Positions 49,501 through 64,000 of a stretch of 64,000 nt of DNA are shown piece after piece; position 1 is the first letter of the stretch, and every line of letters starts with the position of its first letter. Location of the stretch: contig NC_090785.1 in assembly GCF_040054535.1 (NCBI RefSeq), forward strand, positions 7,375,501 to 7,439,500, in the 5' to 3' direction. Made by a program: the position numbers and the translations under genes. Source of the stretch: Antennarius striatus (taxonomy: Eukaryota; Chordata; Actinopteri; Lophiiformes; Antennariidae). The notes under the pieces were generated by a model, which saw nothing but the letters and a program-made list of their open reading frames with translations, was not told the DNA's origin and searched no databases.

Positions 49501-52500
49501 AAGATTTTTTTTCCCCTATTTTTCACTGAACTTATTGGCTACTCATCCAAACTTTTAAATATTCACACAGGTTTCATGTACTTGTTCATGTCAGTGTAGA
49601 AATGCTTCCTCTCACCTATCTGGTTATTTCTGTCACTCTCATGCTGTGTGGAATCGGACTCGTCCAGTTTGTCTTGGAGCTGTTGAACCAGATCGTCCTC
49701 CGTGTCCATGATATTCAGGTCCTCGTCCTCGTGCCGGTCCCCTTCATCTTCCTCATCCTCACTAGAGCTGCTGATGTCGTTGAAGATCTCCCTCAGTTCG
49801 TCGCGCTGGGCTGTCCATGTTGAAATGCACATTGGTGTTGTTAACAAGGAATCGAGCAAAATAAAGCACTTCATTAATTTTGATATGAAGACAGCAAAAC
49901 TGCACGGAATCCACACTGCATGCCCCAAGGTTGTCCTTTCTGTTGCAGAAGCTAACACTGTATTATTAATCATTAATAATGTATTATTAGCCAGTCATTC
50001 ATATCAGCACCTGTGCACTGTGATGATCTTCAGGTGAGTCTAGAGGCAGAAACATTCTCAGGACCACAGAACAACTAATCCATGCGTTTCCATTTCAAAC
50101 CACATTGGCAGAGGTTATCAGGGGTGTAAGAGCGGTGAACACTTCCAGAATTAATAGAAAAGTTTGCTGTCCCCTTTTAAAGCAATCGTGTCGAAGCATT
50201 AAAAAAAAAAAAGATGGCACTGTGGATGTAGATTTGTATCAGAGCCAATCTTGCTTCATTCATTACATGTTGGTACTGATATGTCGATACTAACATAATG
50301 CACTTATATCAGTATTAATATGTGTTGACGGACAAGAAATGTAATTACAGAAACGAAGAAGAGCTGTTTGAGTCACTCTGCCACGTACGATGTTCTCCTC
50401 TGTGTGCATCTTGCTCATATTAAGAAAATTAAAATCTCTATTGATAGCTGCACTGATCTAATAAATGCAGTCAGCTAATCAATAGATCACCCTGCATTAC
50501 TTTGTGTTACTGTGACTCGTGTGAACCAGGTAAGATCAAACTGCTTTACTGCTACATCTTAGCCGTCATTCTTCATGAATAAAAAGAAATCAGGCTTCAC
50601 GCACCAGATGACCCGTGACCCGTCTTGTGTCCTGAGGTGCCGGGCGAGGAGTCCAGGTTTCCCAGAGAGCTGTGCTGATCAGCTTCTTTGGACTCATCTT
50701 CTGCTATGATTTCCCAGCCTGAAGGTTGTCTTGGGTTAAAGTCAACACACAGTCCTACCCACAAAACACTCGTGTGAGATGTGTGATTCTGATGCAACTC
50801 CAATGTAGCTGACTTACCTTTAACTTTGTGTCATTTGCATGTGTTCTGCTACTGTGTGCAAACACTGCAACTATAATTAGAATCTATCTTCACCGTGACC
50901 AACTAAGCAATGATAATGAACAGTCCATCTCAATTAAGGCACAGCAAGCAGCCACTCAGAGAGGCCACGCTGTGCTCTTATTCTGTCAGCCGAGTTTAGA
51001 GTTTCATTAAAGCACTAATAGCCTACTTACAAAGTGCACCTCTCTGACAGACATTAGAGGGAGCCAAGTCAAATGGGAATGAGTTTACATTTGTTTTCAG
51101 AGGATATAAAAATGCTAATTATTTGATGTTTCTGAAGTCACAGCTAAAGGATCTATCTGATTCTACTTACATTTTGTATGGATGTTTTTGTTTCAATATA
51201 CAACCGATTGGCAAAAAAGATACGAACACTGACGGCCTCAGCATCTGTGCTCAACAGTCTCTTCACCTCTTTTTCCACATCCGGAGATTCGATGTACTGC
51301 ATGACAGAGAGAGACAAAGAGAGAGAGAGACTGGGTTAAATGTGGTGTTAGCAGCATCTCTTACTCACTTACTCGCTCTTTTTTTCTAATGCATGCATAC
51401 AAAGGTAGCAGCTGGCTCTGCGCCATGTAGCACATTAGCGATTAAAAAGCGAAGAGGCCAAATAAATATGGCTCAGCTCTGCATCTTTGAGAGGATTTAC
51501 GAGGAAGACAAAGAAGAAGTGTTCAAGCACACTCACTTTCATTTTGATCAAAGCAATGGTGAAATAGCATTTTTATACCTTTGGGGCAAACTAAGATGGA
51601 AAGGCTTTATTTATATGTAAATCTCAGTTTTCACTTTCACCACAGTTCCCATTTTATAGACTGTAAATATCTTGATGGAAAATTGTCTTGGATGTGATGA
51701 ATCATGAGACAGGATGCTAAAGAGACTGATAGAAGAGGGGAGAAGATAGTTTGAGGGAAATGAAAATGTCAAAACCTTCTTTTTTGCAGTCTTCCGAAAT
51801 CTTCTCTTGCGTGTGTTCTTCAGAGGGCAGGTGACTGGAGACCAAAACAAATGAAGGAGTGAAATCAAACTGAATAAATGTGCTGTGGAAGGAAACCTGT
51901 GACTCCTACGTTGTGGAATTACATTTTCGACACTAGCTACTAAAATAGCTGTAATGTTCAGATATATCTCTACTTACTGCCGTGGTTCCAAACAAATTTT
52001 TTGTCTTTGTCTTTGTCCTTTTTCTTGCTCTTGGGGTCGGTGCCGGTTGGTTCCTCTAAAGGAGGGTAGAGGTCTCCATCTAGTGTACAAACCAGCATCT
52101 AGCCAACAAAGGAAAATAGATATCAAATACATTCTGATGACTTACTGTGAACTTCCTGACATACCTTGAAATTAAAATGCACTGATGGATATGTACTTTA
52201 ATATAATAAAATATAATATACGGTAATATAATATATAAACACTGGCGTCGTGCCCGGAGTGTCCCCCGCCTCACGCCCTGAGACTGCCGGGATAGGCACC
52301 GGCTCCCCCGCGACCTGCGTTAGCGGATTAAGCGGGTTGGAAGATGAATGAATATAATATATAATACACACATACTGTACACAGATAGTCCTCAACTTAC
52401 TAACATTCGACTTATGAACATTCAGATACAAACACACGCCACCATATTTGACTATTGTCCTGCAGTTCCCCTTTCTGTCTCCCCTCTTGTTGTTTGTTGT

Positions 52501-55381
52501 TGTCTCTGTGAGAATCTCAGAGTGTCCTGCTTCATACCTTGGATACTTCACCGTTTATCAAGGATGATAAAGCAAAAGCTAGTGGTGACCATCTTTTTGA
52601 TGAAAACTCTGCCTCTGACAGAAAATAATTCCCCCCTCCTTCTTAAGCTACATGCTACAGTACCGAATTGCGGTTCAGCAACATCTGAGAGTTGAGAGTT
52701 AATTGAAATGTTTTCTACTTCTTATCCTCAAGGATTAAATTATAAGGAGCAAAATTTTACTATAATCTGATCTGAATTCAAAGCAATCACAGCAATTACT
52801 AGTGACACTCAAAGGTGAGGATATGTTTTTATTCTTATTTATTGTACATTAACATGGTATTACGTGTTTTTAAAGGTTTTCTAATGATTTTAAGCATCCA
52901 ATTTTTTGCAGCAGACAGATGTGTAATTATGTAAATATAATTTGTTTTAAACTGACGTATAATCCAGAATGACTTAACTCAAAATGACCTATACTTGTAC
53001 TATATTTATTCTACTATGTGTTGATATGTTGTCTGGTTGTCCCCCTTGTAGGAGCTAAATGATGTAGACACCATGTTTTGGGGTTAGGTTTTTACTCTGA
53101 AGCATTAACTCAATGTTTTGCTTCTTCATATGAACAATTGTTTGAGTTAAATGAACATAAATTTAGGGGCGGCAGTGGCTCAGTGGTAAAGCGGGCGGTA
53201 GAGCAGGTCGTCCTATGATTTGAGATCGGCGGTTCGATTCCCGCTCCCGCCCCCCCAAAAATACCCGGAGGTGAGCTAACAGTGGGAGGTGTCAACTCAT
53301 CTCCGGAGCACTGCCGAGGCACCCTTGAGCAAGGTGCCGTCCCCTTTACAAATTGCTCATTTGAGGCGCACCAAGAAGGAGCTGCCTGCCACTCTACCTC
53401 CCCTGCATGCCTACAGGCCCCCTTGTGTGTGTGTGTGATACAGGGGCCTGTACTCACATATATGTATGCATGCGTTTGTAATCAGTAGCTAGAGTGTGCT
53501 CTCTTAATTTCCCTTCGGGGATCAAACCAGTATATAAAATTAAAAATTAAAAAAAAATTAAAGTGGCGTACCTGACTTTTGACTACAAGGAAGCGCATCA
53601 CACCACACAAGTGTGGTGAAATACCTCATGGGCTTAAAGCTTGGCTTTGCCTCTACACCTCAGAGGATAAAATTAATTCAGCAGAGGTACTTTATATAAG
53701 TTACAGTACGGTACTACAGGATTTTATTTCATTCATGTGTAGTTTTTATGTCCAGTTATTGCTTCTGGTAACTCTTCAGAATAGTACTTTTGTATTTAGA
53801 GTAGCAAAGGCATTTAAATGACCTCAAATGGAAATTATATATTGAAATTTAATAAATAATGACTAACGAACAATTCAAACAACCTTTCAGAACCAATTCT
53901 GTTTGGATGTTGAGGACTACCTGTGTGTGCATGTGTATATATCCAGAACGTACCATCCGAAAAAGATGATTAAATGCCCTAACAGCAGTTTACCTGGCAC
54001 ACGTCAGCAGTCTTGTAGAATGTCTTCTTGTCCACTGTTTTCAGAGATTCGATCATACAGGGCAGATCCACCAGTTTGCAGGCCAAAGGGACACGGTCAA
54101 CTCTTACTATACCATGACGTCCATCAGCTACAAATAACAAGGACAAGAACATTACAGTACTGTATGTGACTGAAGAGTAATCATTGCAATTAGGCAACTG
54201 CAATCACTTTTTAAAGGTAAAAGCAGAGTAAAAATGTAGGTGTCTAACATAATTATCATATAGTTTATCAATTCAAGTTCTTAGTGTTACAGTCCACAGA
54301 TATAGTAACTGGTAATACAAATTAATTCAGAATTTGTCCAACGATGACAAACAGATCAGACAAACAAATATATGGGAAAAGGTTTGAAATAAACAAGCTT
54401 ACGGTGCAACTCAATGGTGAGCCTGTCTTTCATGTTCATACTGCTAGACTGGGCGATCCTTCTTACTGTTGACGCATATTCCTGTGTGAAAACACAGATG
54501 TGTCCACATCGTAAGATTATCATCACAATAAATTATGTTTTAACGAATGATGTTTTTGAATTTGCAAACGTCTCACCAAAGGAAGCCTCAGAATGAACTG
54601 GCTCTCCAACTCATAAGGCGCATCTTCCTTATTCTTTGATCCAACTTTCCCAACTAAGAAAAAAAAACATGACCATGAAAATCTGGTAAAATGCCTCCTT
54701 GTTGCTTTGCATAACACTGGACAGAAATATATACAGTATGCACACAAAAAAACCACCCATAGGTGAAAACAAAAAGAGCACCATGCACTTCCTGTTATGA
54801 ACGTAAAACTCCTTTGAAGTGATTGTGGAGTGGACTGACGAATAATTAATTTTCCATTTCTTAATGGTCATCACTTTTTTGCTTAGGGCTTTCCTTTTTC
54901 CTGATATAAATTATAGGTATAAATGACTTTCTCCTGTATAACTTTAAGTGACTTAAACTGTACATGAACGAATACTTAATATTATTGGCTTATCCTACTC
55001 GCCTTCTCCTCAATCATCACTATAAATTGCAAACAACACTATCATGCGGGTATTTTAAAGAACAATTAATACTAACATACCTATCTACTACTTGTCCACC
55101 TATCTATTATTTCGTGTATCAAGAGCGTACTAGCAAACGTAGCATGATTACAGAAAATAGCATGTACTGGAACATGAAACTTCGGAATAAATCAAAACTA
55201 GATTTTTCAAATCTGCTAAAGAAAGAGAAATGCTTCCCTTATCTCTTGATTAAAATAGGTTTTGCAACACAAATTGAATGAACAGAAGAGGCATGTTTAC
55301 AAAAGGGTGAGCTAGCCACTGTTAGCATAAGCTACATTAATAGCAAGAGGTTATAAACGTACCTTTCGTTTTAGAAGTCAT
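46559..55381 (-). CDS. taf7: Transcription initiation factor TFIID subunit 7 (12 exons)
   Basis: TAF7 is a subunit of TFIID that binds TAF1 and restrains its acetyltransferase until initiation. Exons in gene order: 55381-55363, 54653-54577, 54481-54403, 54127-53994, 52098-51978, 51834-51776, 51296-51224, 50718-50605, 49810-49616, 48091-47979, 47023-46964, 46603-46559. They total 1089 nt, 362 aa, close to human TAF7 (349). Residues 16-145 hold the TAFII55 N-terminal domain (ELESQFILRLP, MKDRLTIELHPDGRHGIVRV, KLVDLPCMIESLKT, KKTFYKTADVCQML). Basic KNTRKRRFRKTAKKK and SPDVEKEVKRLLSTDAEAVS follow, then an acidic stretch (SSSEDEEDEGD) and a C-terminal coiled coil ending SLIEK. It lies head-to-head with slc9a6. 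Confidence 0.97.
50719..51223 (-). other. taf7: taf7 intron 7, candidate U12-type GT-AG intron
   Basis: The donor reads GTATCTTTTTT, close to the minor-spliceosome consensus GTATCCTTT. A GACTTTAAC word 17-18 bases from the acceptor resembles the TTCCTTAAC branch site at seven of nine positions. It is weaker than the slc9a6 cases and an ordinary U2 intron remains possible. Confidence 0.4.
52241..52352 (+). repeat. Fragment of a dispersed repeat 3' tail
   Basis: GTGTCCCCCGCCTCACGCCC, then GGGATAGGCACCGGCTCCCC, then AAGCGGGTTGGAAGATGAATGAAT, a signature end of a very common teleost interspersed repeat. It sits in taf7 intron 4. Only the 3' part is recognisable. A short echo of the same tail is near 57397-57425 in slc9a6 intron 1. 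Confidence 0.65.
53166..53563 (+). mobile_element. tRNA-derived SINE
   Basis: The head GGGGCGGCAGTGGCTCAGTGG contains an A box (TGGCTCAGTGGT, 53176-53187), and GGTTCGATTCC at 53231-53241 is a B box, so this is a tRNA-like RNA polymerase III promoter. The body has ACCCTTGAGCAAGGTGCCGT, typical of fish SINEs. The 3' end, TTCCCTTCGGGGATCAAAC, leads into an A/T-rich simple tail. It lies in taf7 intron 4, opposite to the gene. Confidence 0.85.
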
Positions 55382-56595
55382 CTTCAATTTTGTTTTGGAC
55401 GGTGTAGACATAGATATTTGTTATGGATGCTTAAAGAATAGAAATGAAAGTAGGCGTAAACATGCCGATCCTCCGTGAATTAACAGAGCTCTTAGCTACA
55501 CGGGGCAAACGAACCAGCAGCCTAGACGACAGAGAGATGACTGCTACGTTCAAGTTCTGCACGGAAATGTGTGTGACTAGTGTTGCACTTCCGATAAACA
55601 TGCATAGTGTCTGTCATATAAAACCCGTCCAGATTTGCAACGACCAGCGAACCTCTGTTAGACATATTTATAAGCAATGTAAGTGTTTCCTATCAATATA
55701 ATTGTTATTTAACTTATTTTCTTGTACCTTTTTTTTGATTGTTCATGGTGTATGTTATATTTGTCTTCATTTGAAACACATCTTGTTATTTTTGTCTGAC
55801 AATCACAACAGACGCTGAAGTCCATATTGAAATCTAGCCATGTGCAATACAGTAAAGGACTAACGTTAACGTAGAATTACCCATGGTATATAATAAATTT
55901 ACGATAAACTAGAATGTCGCATTTCAATGTTTCAATCTGTTGCTCAAACACCTATCTGCTTTATTTCTCGCGTTGGATGACTTTTATGCGGTAAGTAAAA
56001 TATAATCAAAATATATTGATATAAAATAATATATATTAAGCTAAAGAGTTTCATCGGTTTTGCATCTGAAAAAATATCTCGTGTGCAAAAGCACAGTTGC
56101 AAATATTTGAGATTTTCACACAAACCAGAAATATTGTGCCGCCTTTTTAGGTTCTGTGGACTAAGTTGGTCATTTTGTTAATAATTTTCAAAGCTTTGTT
56201 CTGTTTTTCATTATCTCGTGTTTTATATGGAAGTCAATTTGAGATTTCAAATTAAGACTTCTCTTTCACAATTATTTTGACCGGATGTAGAAATACTCCC
56301 TACAAAATAGCCAAGTCAATATCATCGTTTATAACAGGTTAAAATTAAAACACACAATACGCTAGACTTAAATTTATCGTATATTTGGCTATTTTAATAG
56401 CGACATCTCACGAGAGTGCTTTTATTTCGGAAAAAAAATACGGAACACTTTCTGGAAAATTAGTTTTCACTTCCGGGTCAACATCAATTCTGTTGCTGTC
56501 GTCTGTCTGGTCTCTGGTCTCCCTGTTCGTGAATATTATTTGCACAAATCTTAAACTGTTCTATACAACAATACTTCACCACCTACTTAGCAGAA
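55382..56595. promoter_or_regulatory. Head-to-head promoter region of taf7 and slc9a6
   Basis: The two start codons are 1.2 kb apart on opposite strands. CACTTCCGGGT at 56468-56478 is a strong ETS/GABPA-type site about 120 bp before the slc9a6 ATG. CACTTCCG at 55586-55593 (CGGAAGTG in taf7 orientation) lies about 205 bp before the taf7 ATG, and ACCGGATGT is near 56280. No TATA box is evident, which fits housekeeping genes. Transcription start sites are not known. Confidence 0.55.

Positions 56596-64000
<7,405 letters not shown>

Noticed and set aside
49602..49823. Hydrophobic frame on the plus strand (73 codons)
   Set aside because: Antisense of the acidic taf7 exon 9. Glu/Asp codons read backwards give Leu/Val/Phe codons.
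53166..53253. Functional tRNA gene
   Set aside because: A and B boxes are present, but it is joined to a SINE body and tail and a clean cloverleaf with anticodon arm is not evident.

Overview
This is vertebrate nuclear DNA, almost certainly from a teleost fish. Four multi-exon genes have GT-AG introns (plus a few minor-class ones) and encode proteins close to human DRP2, AIPL1, TAF7/TAF7L and SLC9A6. Introns are short to medium, long pure (CA/GT)n and (TA)n microsatellites are dense, and there are fish-type SINE and MITE relics. No bacterial, viral or CRISPR feature was seen.

Layout. 1-5573: intronic or upstream sequence of drp2, with a Tc1/mariner-like MITE and a (GT)60 tract. 5574-31928 (+): 17 exons for the C-terminal 631 residues of dystrophin-related protein 2, covering the end of the spectrin region, WW, EF-hand-like region, ZZ zinc finger and C-terminal coiled coils. 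The 5' exons lie left of the window. 31929-35876: the drp2 3' flank. 35877-45205 (-): an AIPL1-like co-chaperone in 8 coding exons, about 750 residues, with a tandemly duplicated TPR module. 46559-55381 (-): taf7 in 12 coding exons, 362 residues. 55382-56595: a 1.2 kb head-to-head promoter region with ETS-type sites. 56596-64000 (+): slc9a6 (endosomal Na+/H+ exchanger NHE6) in 15 complete exons plus the start of a sixteenth. It continues past the window.

Exon boundaries were set by hand from splice dinucleotides, reading phase and remembered homologous proteins. In all four genes the phases close exactly over every joined exon: drp2 1896 nt, aipl1-like 2253 nt including stop, taf7 1089 nt, and slc9a6 1806 nt before the partial exon.

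The genes do not form a pathway. Their grouping is syntenic: DRP2 and TAF7L are neighbours on human Xq22, so the intron-rich taf7 here looks like the parental locus of the TAF7/TAF7L pair. The most unusual items are the double-TPR AIPL1-like protein, three minor-spliceosome (U12-type) introns in slc9a6 including one AT-AC intron, and a possible fourth in taf7.
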